Positions 9,126 to 17,147 of a stretch of DNA of 64,000 nucleotides are shown here, in pieces; within the stretch, counting starts at the first letter, position 1, and every line of letters begins with the position of its first letter. The stretch spans positions 484,828-548,827 of the forward strand of contig NZ_SGXF01000001.1 of the NCBI RefSeq assembly GCF_004216775.1, given 5' to 3'. The position numbers and the translations under genes were made by a program. Below the pieces are notes generated by a model. The model was not told where the DNA came from and ran no database searches. It saw only the letters and a program-made list of their open reading frames with translations. The stretch is from Cuneatibacter caecimuris. GTDB lineage: Bacteria; Bacillota; Clostridia; Lachnospirales; Lachnospiraceae.

Positions 9126-10064
9126 CTATCCCGCCGCCCCCAGCACGGCCCGGTTAATTCCTTCAGCCAGAAGTTCTGACAGTTCCCCAACAAGCACGTC
9201 CATATCCTTCGGCATGACAAACATAGCGCTTAAGCGGGGTTCCAAAAGTTCCCGCACCAGCCGGTACTTCTCCGCAGGCGCAAATTCCCGTATATTTTTC
9301 CCCAGCTGCCTGGTAGATTTGTTCTGCTCCAGCATCTGCGTCAGAGCATCCAATGTATCACAGGCAATGGTTGCTGTGCCCACCACAGTCGGCACGCCCA
9401 CGGCAATCACCGGCACGCCCATGCTTCCTTGGGTGATGCCGTCCCGGTGGTTGCCCACTCCGGAACCCGGATGGATTCCCGTATCGCTGAGCTGTATCGT
9501 TGTTCCCAGCCTGCTGGCGCTTCGCGCTGCCAGCGCGTCAATTACAATCAGCGCGTCCGGCTGTACTTCCCGGATCACACCGCGGATCATCTCAGCGGAT
9601 TCCATGCCGGTCTGGCCCATCACCCCCGGCACCATGCCGCAAAGCGCCGTGCCTGCATCTGATTCTGCCAGATGTCTGGTAATCCACAGGTGCTGGATCG
9701 TTCTGGGGCCAAGGGCGTCTGCAGTCAGCCCCTGATTGCCAAGGCCCACAGCCAGCACATTTTTACACCCTGAAGGAAGCAGCTCCCTGACGTACTCTGC
9801 CAGAATCTTTCCGCAGCGTTCTGCATGAACAGAATCCCCATCAGAAAAATATGGAGATTCCAGTGTCAGGTAAGTGCCGATGGGTTTCTGCATGGCTTGG
9901 GAACCTTCCCTCGTTTCGATCACCACTCTGGTCACCTTCATTTTCGTGTCGCGCAGTACTTCTTCCTCCAGCACTACGCCGGGAATCTCACCGCCGTCTC
10001 CCGGGAAGCTTTCTTTTACTTCTACCGCCAGGTCAGTATATGTTTCATATTGCTGCTGTTCCAT
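9126..10064 (-). CDS. gpr: Germination protease GPR
   Basis: The 312-residue aspartic-type protease (family A25) degrades small acid-soluble spore proteins at germination. The N-terminus carries YTDLAVE, the region where the zymogen processes itself, followed by the conserved YLTLESPYF, AVGLGNQGLTADALGPRT and VIDALAAR segments. It is at the short end of the family (about 310-370). It is divergently transcribed from rpsT and likely under a forespore sigma factor, which I could not assign by eye. Confidence 0.93.
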   Translation of the reverse strand: MEQQQYETYTDLAVEVKESFPGDGGEIPGVVLEEEVLRDTKMKVTRVVIETREGSQAMQKPIGTYLTLESPYFSDGDSVHAERCGKILAEYVRELLPSGCKNVLAVGLGNQGLTADALGPRTIQHLWITRHLAESDAGTALCGMVPGVMGQTGMESAEMIRGVIREVQPDALIVIDALAARSASRLGTTIQLSDTGIHPGSGVGNHRDGITQGSMGVPVIAVGVPTVVGTATIACDTLDALTQMLEQNKSTRQLGKNIREFAPAEKYRLVRELLEPRLSAMFVMPKDMDVLVGELSELLAEGINRAVLGAAG

Positions 10065-10119
10065 GGATACGCTCCTTTCTCTTAATCAGTATTTTTCCCA
10101 ATTTTCTTCGTATTATGTA

Positions 10120-10148
10120 TTGACAATGCTGAAAGAATAGACTATGAT
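10120..10148 (+). promoter_or_regulatory. Sigma-A promoter of rpsT
   Basis: TTGACA at 10120-10125, a 17-nt spacer and TATGAT at 10143-10148, giving a transcript start near 10155 and a leader of about 115 nt before the S20 start codon. Confidence 0.8.
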
Positions 10149-10154
10149 AACAAG

Positions 10155-10265
10155 GTATGTTTACATGAACGCCCGTGTCTCGTTTATGTAAAGGCTTTTT
10201 TGCAGGCGGAAGCTCTCTCCTTCCGGTTGCGTTTGAATAATCTACTAATATTATTTGGAGGTGTA
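10155..10265 (+). promoter_or_regulatory. Structured rpsT leader with terminator-like hairpin
   Basis: In the 5' leader, 10160-10171 pairs with 10181-10192 (12 bp, one G-U), followed after GGC by six T residues (10196-10201), a rho-independent terminator shape inside the leader. A second hairpin (GCGGAAG / CTTCCGG, about 10206-10226) sits between it and the ribosome site. The arrangement suggests attenuation or S20 autoregulation. Confidence 0.5.
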
Positions 10266-10270
10266 CCACA

Positions 10271-10534
10271 TTGGCTAACATTAAGTCTGCTAAGAAGAGA
10301 GTTTTAGTAATCGCTACCAAAACTGCAAGAAACAAGTCCATCAAGTCTGCTGTTAAGACTGCTGTTAAGAAGGTTGACGCTGCTGTTGCTGCCGGAGATA
10401 AGGCTGCCGCACAGACCGCGCTGGCGAACGCAATTTCCACAATGGATAAGGCTGCATCCAAGGGCGTATATCATAAGAATACAGCATCCCGCAAGATCAG
10501 CCGCATGACCAAGGCTGTGAACGCACTGGCATAA
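10271..10534 (+). CDS. rpsT: 30S ribosomal protein S20
   Basis: The 87-residue basic, alanine- and lysine-rich protein starts MANIKSAKKR and contains the TARNKSIKSAVKT segment of bacterial S20, which binds 16S rRNA early in small-subunit assembly. The start codon is TTG, behind TTTGGAGGTG with good spacing; a weak TTG start is a known trait of autoregulated S20 genes in other bacteria. It lies opposite gpr, a common Firmicutes arrangement, with its own promoter and terminator. Confidence 0.97.
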   Translation: MANIKSAKKRVLVIATKTARNKSIKSAVKTAVKKVDAAVAAGDKAAAQTALANAISTMDKAASKGVYHKNTASRKISRMTKAVNALA

Positions 10535-10556
10535 ATATTGACTATATAGCTTGAGT

Positions 10557-10588
10557 AAAGCCGCACATCATGAAATGTGCGGCTTTTT
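10557..10588 (+). terminator. rpsT terminator
   Basis: GCCGCACAT (10560-10568) pairs with ATGTGCGGC (10575-10583), followed by five T residues. AAAG upstream extends pairing with the T tract. Confidence 0.9.
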
Positions 10589-10613
10589 GTTGTCCGGAAA
10601 CTGCGTTCCCTAT

Positions 10614-10708
10614 GCAACAAAACCCTCCGGGGAATCACACTGCGGCGTAAGGAATCACGTCGCTAAAGCGACACGCCGCAGGCGGGGAATCCCGCGAGCG
10701 AGATTCTT
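10614..10708. repeat. Dispersed intergenic repeat, copy 1
   Basis: This segment (CAACAAAACCCTCCGG ... TGCGGCGTAAGGAATCACG ...) shares its first 50 or so bases, with scattered changes, with 21470-21520. It contains nested inverted repeats: CTGCGGCGT/ACGCCGCAG around GTCGC/GCGAC. Both copies lie at convergent gene junctions. It fills the space between the rpsT terminator and the acyltransferase gene. Confidence 0.6.
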
Positions 10709-10728
10709 TTTCATATATTTCAATATTC

Positions 10729-11313
10729 TCAGCAATTATCCCGGATCACCCGGCAGGGATTCCCAAAAGCTATTTTGTCGGAAGGAATATCCTTCGTCAC
10801 CACGCTTCCGGCCCCGATCACCACATTATCCCCAATGGTAACGCCGGGGAGAATCACCGCCCCTCCGCCAATCCATACATTCCTGCCAATCATCACCGGA
10901 GCCGTCCTGGTCCGGCAGAATTCAAAGCTTTCATCTCCACCCCCTCCGCCGAAACGGTCCGCAGCGTTTGTGGGATGGAACGCTGTATAAATCTGCACAT
11001 TCGGCGCAATCAACGCATGGTCTCCAATCACAATTTTATTGTCATCCAGAAATGTACAGTTCATATTCACTTCGCAGTGATTTCCAAAAAAGATATTGTT
11101 TCCGTAATCCGCGTAAAACGGCGGTGTAATCCACAAATTTCTGCCTCTTCCGCCCAAAAGTTCATCCAGGATCCTGTCTTTCTTTTCCAGATCCTCCGAT
11201 TCCGTCATATTATATTCTCTGATCAGGTCTTTCGCCCTGTGCCACCGGGCAAGCAGCTCCCGGTCGCCGCAGTCATATAATTCTCCGGCCAGCATTTTTT
11301 CTCTCTCTGTCAC
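10729..11313 (-). CDS. Sugar O-acetyltransferase, left-handed beta-helix (Maa/LacA type)
   Basis: The 194-residue protein starts with the Maa-type helical cap (MTEREKMLAGELYDCGDREL) and continues with hexapeptide repeats such as VIGDHALIAPNVQI and WIGGGAVILPGVTIGDN, including the active-site region HPTNAADRF. The family transfers acetyl from acetyl-CoA to maltose, glucose or galactosides. An unusual GGGGG run lies in the substrate loop (about residue 122). The start is GTG with an AGAGGGG site. Confidence 0.88.
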   Translation of the reverse strand: MTEREKMLAGELYDCGDRELLARWHRAKDLIREYNMTESEDLEKKDRILDELLGGRGRNLWITPPFYADYGNNIFFGNHCEVNMNCTFLDDNKIVIGDHALIAPNVQIYTAFHPTNAADRFGGGGGDESFEFCRTRTAPVMIGRNVWIGGGAVILPGVTIGDNVVIGAGSVVTKDIPSDKIAFGNPCRVIRDNC

Positions 11314-11331
11314 CGCCGCCCCTCTTTCTTC

Positions 11332-12264
11332 TCAGACCGCATGTTTTTTCAGATACTGATACCACTTCTGATAATAAGATTTGAGGAAATGTACGCCATC
11401 ACTGCTGGCATCCGCCGGAAGCACGCCGTCAGCTGTCAGGGCTTCATTGATATTCACAAAACACACGCCCTGTTCCTGCGCCATTTTCAAAAATATCTCA
11501 TTAAAGTGGTTGATCTTGTCATTATTCACATAGTCGCCCTTCGCGGAACGCTCGGCAGTCACATTTACCACGCTCTGGACATATATTATGGCTTCTGGCA
11601 TGGTGGACTGGATCAGGTCAATCAGCTGGTTATAATACTGCAGGACTTCCCAGTCTTCATACCCTGTTTCATTGATTCCAAACCCAATGTATACCTTGCC
11701 AAAGCTTTTATCAGCCTGCAGCGCTTCCTGAAGCGTTACCTTTGTTTCAGAAGACGCGCCCTCAGGCCTGTTTTTCAGCGCTGTTTGAGGAATAAAGGGT
11801 TTTGTCATGGCTGTTTTGGCAGCAGCCCCTGTATCCGTGTAGAAAGTAGCCCCCATGATTCCCGAATGCATCTGGAATCCAATGGTTCTGGAATCCCCGA
11901 TAAACAGTGCATCCTTAAAATAGTCGTCTCCTGCCTCAGGTGTCTGGGACAGCGGATATGTAATCCTGGACGGATCAAAGGCCTGCCCGGCAGTTGACTC
12001 TGGCGCCGCCGACTCAGAGCCTCCCGGGTTTTCCCCGGATGCGGATTCACCGGCGTTTCCGCTTCCGGAATAATTTTCTGTGTTTTCTGCAGTCTTGGAT
12101 GATTCTTCCCCGTCTTTCCCGGAGCGGTTTCTCAGATACAGGCCGCCTGCCACAGCTGCAAGAATCAACACGACAATGACCAATATCAGAATCAGTTTAT
12201 TATCCGGCTCCAACCCTCTTCTTCCGCGCCTGCGGCGCACCGGCCTGTTCATCCCATATTCCAT
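11332..12264 (-). CDS. Membrane-anchored SGNH/GDSL hydrolase
   Basis: The 310-residue protein has a basic cytoplasmic N-terminus (RPVRRRRGRRG), one membrane helix (about 25-45), a low-complexity S/E/G/A linker to about residue 95, then an extracytoplasmic SGNH domain. The catalytic GDS is in LFIGDSRT, the oxyanion Asn in GFGINE, and the Asp-x-x-His pair in DGVHF. Relatives are cell-wall or exopolysaccharide esterases/acetyltransferases. It follows holA by 1 bp. Confidence 0.8.
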   Translation of the reverse strand: MEYGMNRPVRRRRGRRGLEPDNKLILILVIVVLILAAVAGGLYLRNRSGKDGEESSKTAENTENYSGSGNAGESASGENPGGSESAAPESTAGQAFDPSRITYPLSQTPEAGDDYFKDALFIGDSRTIGFQMHSGIMGATFYTDTGAAAKTAMTKPFIPQTALKNRPEGASSETKVTLQEALQADKSFGKVYIGFGINETGYEDWEVLQYYNQLIDLIQSTMPEAIIYVQSVVNVTAERSAKGDYVNNDKINHFNEIFLKMAQEQGVCFVNINEALTADGVLPADASSDGVHFLKSYYQKWYQYLKKHAV

Positions 12265-12265
12265 T

Positions 12266-13261
12266 CTATTTTACTCCAATCTCTTTTCGTCTTGCAATGC
12301 GGACGATCAGCAGTTCTACCGCCAATTTTTCTGCCATCGCCCCGCTCTTTACCGATTCTTCTGTTTCCACACAAAGATTCAGGCAGCCGCGCAATTCTTC
12401 TTTTTCAAATGATCGTGCCTGCCCTATTAATTTGCCCGCAATAAATGGACGCAGCTTCATAGCTGAGGCGATCCCATCTCTGTTCTGCCCGGCCATCATC
12501 AGATCCTTCACTGTCAGCAGCTGGTTCATCTGGCGGGCCAGCAGGAACAGAATACGCATAGATGGCTCCTTCAAGGCCAAAAGATCGTAGTACAGTTCCA
12601 GCGCCTGCCGTTCTCTTCCCGCGGCCACAGCTTCCAGCATCTCGAAGATCCGTCCCGCTGTCTGCTGGGTGCAGATTTCCTCCACATCCTGAGCCGTAAT
12701 CCCCTCTTTTCCTTCTGTAAAAGAGATCAGCTTATCCAGCTCGCTGCGAATCTGCTCCATATCTTCTCCTGACCGCTGCAGAAATAGCTCCATGGCCTGA
12801 CCTGTGATCTGCCGCTTTTCCCGGCCTAAAAGCTGAAGAACCCACCGCCGCAGCTCAGATTCCTTCTGCCTTCCCAGTTCCGCCGCATACCCAAGAGAAG
12901 CCACTTTTTTATATAGCCTCCCCCGCTTATCCACTTCCTGTTCCGAAAACAGAAGAACCGTGCTCTCCGGCAGCTGTTCCATATAATCCGCCCATTCCTG
13001 GGCCTGAACCTTGAACAGCCCGGTATCCTCCAGGATGATCAGCCGCCTTTCTGCCAGAAAGGGCAGGGTTTCCGCCAGGTCCCGAACCTGCGCAAAATCC
13101 ACGCCCTTCCCCCCAAAACTGCTGCAGTTCATCTCATCTCCGCCGGCAATGGCATCCCGAAGCCGGTTTCTGTAGCTGCGCCTTAAAAATGCCTCTTCAC
13201 CGTACAGCAAATAGATATGATGAAAATTTTTATCCCGGATGTCCCGGTTCAATGTCTGCAT
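12266..13261 (-). CDS. holA: DNA polymerase III subunit delta
   Basis: The 331-residue protein has the HolA layout: IYLLYGEEAFL near the N-terminus, the ALPFLAERRLI-like segment (TLPFLAERRLIIL), and a C-terminal helical domain ending AVELLIVRIA. Delta opens the beta clamp as part of the clamp loader. It sits downstream of comEC as in many Firmicutes; a HIT gene is interposed here. Confidence 0.9.
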   Translation of the reverse strand: MQTLNRDIRDKNFHHIYLLYGEEAFLRRSYRNRLRDAIAGGDEMNCSSFGGKGVDFAQVRDLAETLPFLAERRLIILEDTGLFKVQAQEWADYMEQLPESTVLLFSEQEVDKRGRLYKKVASLGYAAELGRQKESELRRWVLQLLGREKRQITGQAMELFLQRSGEDMEQIRSELDKLISFTEGKEGITAQDVEEICTQQTAGRIFEMLEAVAAGRERQALELYYDLLALKEPSMRILFLLARQMNQLLTVKDLMMAGQNRDGIASAMKLRPFIAGKLIGQARSFEKEELRGCLNLCVETEESVKSGAMAEKLAVELLIVRIARRKEIGVK

Positions 13262-13279
13262 GCCGTGAAAACTCCTATG

Positions 13280-13699
13280 TTATAATGCTGCTTTAATTTT
13301 TTCAATCATCTCGCCATACTCTTCCTCGCTCAGATATTTCTGATCAGGATTCATGGCGAACACTCCGCCCCACTCAGCCTGTCCATTATACTTGGGCACC
13401 AGATGGAAATGCAGATGGCAGCCGGTATCCCCATATGCCCCATAATTCACCTTATCCGGATGGAATGCCTTGTGCAGGGCTTCCGCCACACGATTGATCT
13501 CCTCGAAATACCGGGCGCGCTCTTCCGGAGCCAGCGCTGTCATTTCACTGACATGCTTTTTATGGGCCACGATTACTCTGCCGGGATGGCTCTGTTCTTT
13601 AAACAGGTACAGCTTGGACTCCTCAAATTCACAGATTTTGATGCCGAACTTGGCGACCAGTTCTCCCTCCATACAATATGCGCAATTTTGATCTGTCAT
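13280..13699 (-). CDS. HIT family protein (histidine triad hydrolase)
   Basis: The 139-residue protein has an N-terminal CxxC pair (CAYC) of the kind that binds zinc in HIT proteins, the HPGRVIVAHKKHV strand and the histidine triad HLHFHLVPK. HIT enzymes hydrolyse nucleoside phosphoramidates or dinucleotides; the exact substrate is unknown. It ends 18 bp before holA starts, so probably shares a transcript with it. Confidence 0.9.
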   Translation of the reverse strand: MTDQNCAYCMEGELVAKFGIKICEFEESKLYLFKEQSHPGRVIVAHKKHVSEMTALAPEERARYFEEINRVAEALHKAFHPDKVNYGAYGDTGCHLHFHLVPKYNGQAEWGGVFAMNPDQKYLSEEEYGEMIEKIKAAL

Positions 13700-13788
13700 A
13701 ACATCCTCCTCTGATTTCTCATCAATTTATCTGCTTTACAGTATAACAGTTTTTCTTTCTGAATGCAATCAGGATTATTGCCATTTCT

Positions 13789-16185
13789 TCACTCCCCCAG
13801 ATACCCTTCCGGCGGGGCGTTTTTGCCCGGAACAATCCTCACCATCCCCGACTGAAGAGTCTGAAAGATCCGTATTCCCCGTCCCTCCAGCCTTTTGATC
13901 AGTTCCCGGTGAGGATGGCCGTAAGAATTTCCCTCTCCTGCCGAGATCACCGCATATTGAGGATCCGCCAGTTCCAGAAATTTAACGCTGGTAGAAAAAC
14001 GGGAGCCATGATGGGCAACTTTCAGCACATTGCAGGACAGATCCGCGCCGGACCGCAGCAGCGCGTCTTCCCCAGCCTGATCCAAATCCCCTGTCAGCAG
14101 AATACGGAAATCTCCTGATATGATCTTCAGCACAGTAGAATAGGAATTTGTTTCCGTCCAGGAGAATCTGTCAGGCGGGTGAAGACAGCGGATCTCCGTT
14201 TCACCGCCCTTCCAGCAGTCTCCGGCTTTCAGCAGCCGCACAGGTACCCCGGACCGTTTCGCGGCCTCCTCCAGCTGCCGGTAATTCTCATCGGGATGCA
14301 GAATGTCCGGAAGCACCAGTTCTCCTATGGGAAATCCTTCTTCCATCAGCTGCCGCAGGCCGCTGATGTGATCTTCATCCCCATGGCTCACCACCGCACA
14401 GTCGATCCGGCTGACTCCCTGGCTCTGCAGGTAGGGCACAAGACACTCTTCCCCCAGATTTTTCCGGCTGCTGCTTCCCCCGTCGATCATAAATACCGTT
14501 CCCTCTCCCGTGTAAAGCATCAGCCCGTCCCCCTGCCCAACATCCAGAATATCCAGATGCGCCCAGGACGCAGAATCCGCCCTCAGCCAAAACAATCCCG
14601 CGGCCAATAAAACCACTGCCGCCGGAACAGCAATCCTTGCGCCCGGGATTTTCCGGCCGCATCTTTGCGGCCCGCTTTTCCTGACGGCAGTCCTCAAAGC
14701 GCAACAGATCAAAGAAAGAACCACATAATACACAATAATCTTCCACAGTTCCGGGATTCCAGGAACCTGAACCGCTCCCGGCAGTTCTCCCGCCGCAAGA
14801 CAGAGCCGCTGGTAAAAACCAAACACCCACCTTCCGGCTCCCAGCAAAAAGCTCCCTGCTGCATTTGTAACCAGCCCCCAGAATATCCCCGCAAACCCGG
14901 AAAGGAATACCACGGTCATCAACGGAATTACAGCCAGATTCAGCAGCAGGCCATAGGGCGGCCAGATAAAAAAATGGCTGCACAGCGCCGGCAGTGTCCC
15001 CAGCTGTACAGATATGGACAGCAGCAGCGCATCTTTCACTCCTATAAAAATCTTACCAGTTCTTCCGCCGGGCAGCCTGTCCCAGTTTCGCAGAGCCAAA
15101 AAGATCGTTCCGGCCGAAAGCACAGACAGAAAGGACAGCTGAAAACCGCTCTGGAACAACTGCAGAGGTTCCTGCCACAGAATGCCCAGCGCTGCCGCAC
15201 TGAGAGCCGTCTGGGTATCGTATGTCCTCCCAAGGCAGCCGGACAGCAGCTGGACCCCATACATCGAAGCAGCCCGGACAGCCGAAACGCTTCCCCCGGT
15301 CATCCATCCGTATGCGGCCACAAACAGAAAACCTGACGCCCCTGCGCTCCAGTATCCTGCTCCGGCTTTCCTGAGCAAGGCCCAGACCCCGGCCCCGGCC
15401 AGGGAAATATGCAGTCCGGATATGGCCAGAATATGGGCGATCCCATTTTGCTGATACAGGCTGCGCACCTCCTGATCCTGCCCGGATTTATCTCCCAGGA
15501 GCATGGAGCAGAACAGCGCCCCGTCCTCCTCTCCGGCCATCTCCTTCAGGCTGCCTGACAGCCGCTCCCGCAGATGCAGCAGAAAAGCGCTGGCCACATT
15601 TTTTTGCCCGGATTTTCCTTCCAGCTTTCCTTCCCTCAAAAAGCAAAGAATCCGCTGGGCTCTGTAATAAGCCCTGAAATCAAATTCTCCCGGATTCCTC
15701 GCGCTCCTGGGAAGCTGCAGTTTTCCTCTGATCCGTACCCGCTCCCCGGGCTCCGCGGCTGTATCCCAGCCGCAATCAGCCAGAATCCTCCCATCTCCGG
15801 ACAGCTCAAAATCTTTCCCTTCCATCCTGACAAAGCAATGATCCAGGATGAGCTGGCGCCCGCCATTGCTGTTCCTGACAGCGGCAACCCTGCCTTCAAC
15901 CAAACCCGCGCAGCCTCGTGTCATCTTTTCCAGTTCAGATTCCAGTTCCGTCACTCTGTCTGCATCCGACAATAATAAAAAGCCTGACACAAAACTGAAC
16001 CCTGCGCAAGCCAAAAAGACAGCCGTCCAGATGAAAAAGCGTTTCTTTTCAACAACACCGGCAGCTGCCCGCAACCCTGTTCCTGCCATTGCCGCGCCTC
16101 CCGCACAGAGCCAAATCAACCCGGCCTGCTGCGGATACCGCGCACACAGCTCTCCAAGCACAAATGCAGCGGCGCACCAAAGCAA
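13789..16185 (-). CDS. comEC: DNA internalization competence protein ComEC/Rec2
   Basis: The roughly 800-residue multipass protein has the full ComEC architecture: N-terminal helices and OB-like DUF4131 region, the central Competence domain (LLGDKSG, NGIAHILAISGLHISL), and a C-terminal metallo-beta-lactamase-like domain (LDVGQGDG, SHGDEDHISG, HHGS). It forms the channel for single-stranded DNA uptake; ComEA is encoded about 3 kb away. The TTG at 16185 used here has no well-spaced ribosome site. A better-spaced site (AGGGGGA) points to an ATA codon at 16197, which would add IERP at the N-terminus; see findings. Confidence 0.92.
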   Translation of the reverse strand: MLWCAAAFVLGELCARYPQQAGLIWLCAGGAAMAGTGLRAAAGVVEKKRFFIWTAVFLACAGFSFVSGFLLLSDADRVTELESELEKMTRGCAGLVEGRVAAVRNSNGGRQLILDHCFVRMEGKDFELSGDGRILADCGWDTAAEPGERVRIRGKLQLPRSARNPGEFDFRAYYRAQRILCFLREGKLEGKSGQKNVASAFLLHLRERLSGSLKEMAGEEDGALFCSMLLGDKSGQDQEVRSLYQQNGIAHILAISGLHISLAGAGVWALLRKAGAGYWSAGASGFLFVAAYGWMTGGSVSAVRAASMYGVQLLSGCLGRTYDTQTALSAAALGILWQEPLQLFQSGFQLSFLSVLSAGTIFLALRNWDRLPGGRTGKIFIGVKDALLLSISVQLGTLPALCSHFFIWPPYGLLLNLAVIPLMTVVFLSGFAGIFWGLVTNAAGSFLLGAGRWVFGFYQRLCLAAGELPGAVQVPGIPELWKIIVYYVVLSLICCALRTAVRKSGPQRCGRKIPGARIAVPAAVVLLAAGLFWLRADSASWAHLDILDVGQGDGLMLYTGEGTVFMIDGGSSSRKNLGEECLVPYLQSQGVSRIDCAVVSHGDEDHISGLRQLMEEGFPIGELVLPDILHPDENYRQLEEAAKRSGVPVRLLKAGDCWKGGETEIRCLHPPDRFSWTETNSYSTVLKIISGDFRILLTGDLDQAGEDALLRSGADLSCNVLKVAHHGSRFSTSVKFLELADPQYAVISAGEGNSYGHPHRELIKRLEGRGIRIFQTLQSGMVRIVPGKNAPPEGYLGE

Positions 16186-16208
16186 TGGTCTTTCTATATG
16201 TTTTCCCC

Positions 16209-17147
16209 CTATTCAGTCTTCACTCTGCTCAAATCCCTCTCCAGAGGTTTTTCCAGCGAAACCTCCTTCAGCATCAGCCCGGAGTTCCCTTCCACTGATA
16301 TCTGCACCTTATTGATTCCCGGCAGCTCTGTCAGGGAATTTACTATGGAATACACAGTGACCGCCCCCGTCAGGTCAGGGGCTTCTTCAATAAACTCACT
16401 GCTCAGGTTCACATAGCATATGCTGTCTTTTGTAGATACATTTAAAATTTTTAAATCCTGCGGCATGACCGGATGAAGGCTGCTGCCCTCTGACGGTCCC
16501 GCAATCAGTTCTTCCACTACCTGCCGTTCCATGGAAATTGTCCCATAATACTGGATTTCTCTCTCTTCTTTTTCCAGCTGCTTATCATCCGCACCTGCAA
16601 AATACAGGTTCAGCACAGTCGTTTTAATATCTTTCCAGGTGCTGTCCACAAAACTGTCGGCAGACATATTTCCCACGACTTCCTGGTCGTTCCCAGTCAA
16701 AGGCTGATTTTCCACCCGGAAAGATACCCTGTCAATTCCCGGAATCTGTACCACTGTTTTCACGATTGCAGCCCGGCAGAGCACTTCTTCCTGCGCTTTC
16801 ATTCTGGAATACTCCCCGCTGAAATTCAGCACAGCAGCGTGATCGGCAGCTTTCACCTGTACGCTCAGCAGGCGGACTGTATCAGGTATTGCCGGGACAT
16901 ATTCACTGACATTGCGGGAAACCCGCATCTGGTTCACTGCTTCTGCCAGCTGATTTTCAACGCCTTCTCCTCCAAGCTGATATGCCTGACGCACCAGGGA
17001 AGCCCCCGATATATCCAGATAATAGATATAGCACTGCCCTTCCGGCAGTGTTTCCTCTGCAGCCCCATCCTGCCCGCAGCCTGACAAAAACAGCAGGCAG
17101 AACAGGAAGCACCATAACCATTTTCTCATCCTTCTCATACCTCTCAT
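16209..17147 (-). CDS. GerMN-domain lipoprotein
   Basis: The 312-residue protein has a lipoprotein signal peptide with the lipidated Cys at residue 24 (FLSGC) and two GerMN-type domains (roughly 45-165 and 185-300; each has an LNF/NLSSEF strand, VVQIPGIDRVSF in the first and SLTELPGINKVQI in the second). GerMN domains occur in spore-germination protein GerM. It overlaps the histidine kinase stop by 4 bp (ATGA), so it is translationally coupled and may be the extracytoplasmic partner of that kinase, a role like that of YycHI in WalRK systems (inference). Confidence 0.82.
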   Translation of the reverse strand: MRGMRRMRKWLWCFLFCLLFLSGCGQDGAAEETLPEGQCYIYYLDISGASLVRQAYQLGGEGVENQLAEAVNQMRVSRNVSEYVPAIPDTVRLLSVQVKAADHAAVLNFSGEYSRMKAQEEVLCRAAIVKTVVQIPGIDRVSFRVENQPLTGNDQEVVGNMSADSFVDSTWKDIKTTVLNLYFAGADDKQLEKEEREIQYYGTISMERQVVEELIAGPSEGSSLHPVMPQDLKILNVSTKDSICYVNLSSEFIEEAPDLTGAVTVYSIVNSLTELPGINKVQISVEGNSGLMLKEVSLEKPLERDLSRVKTE

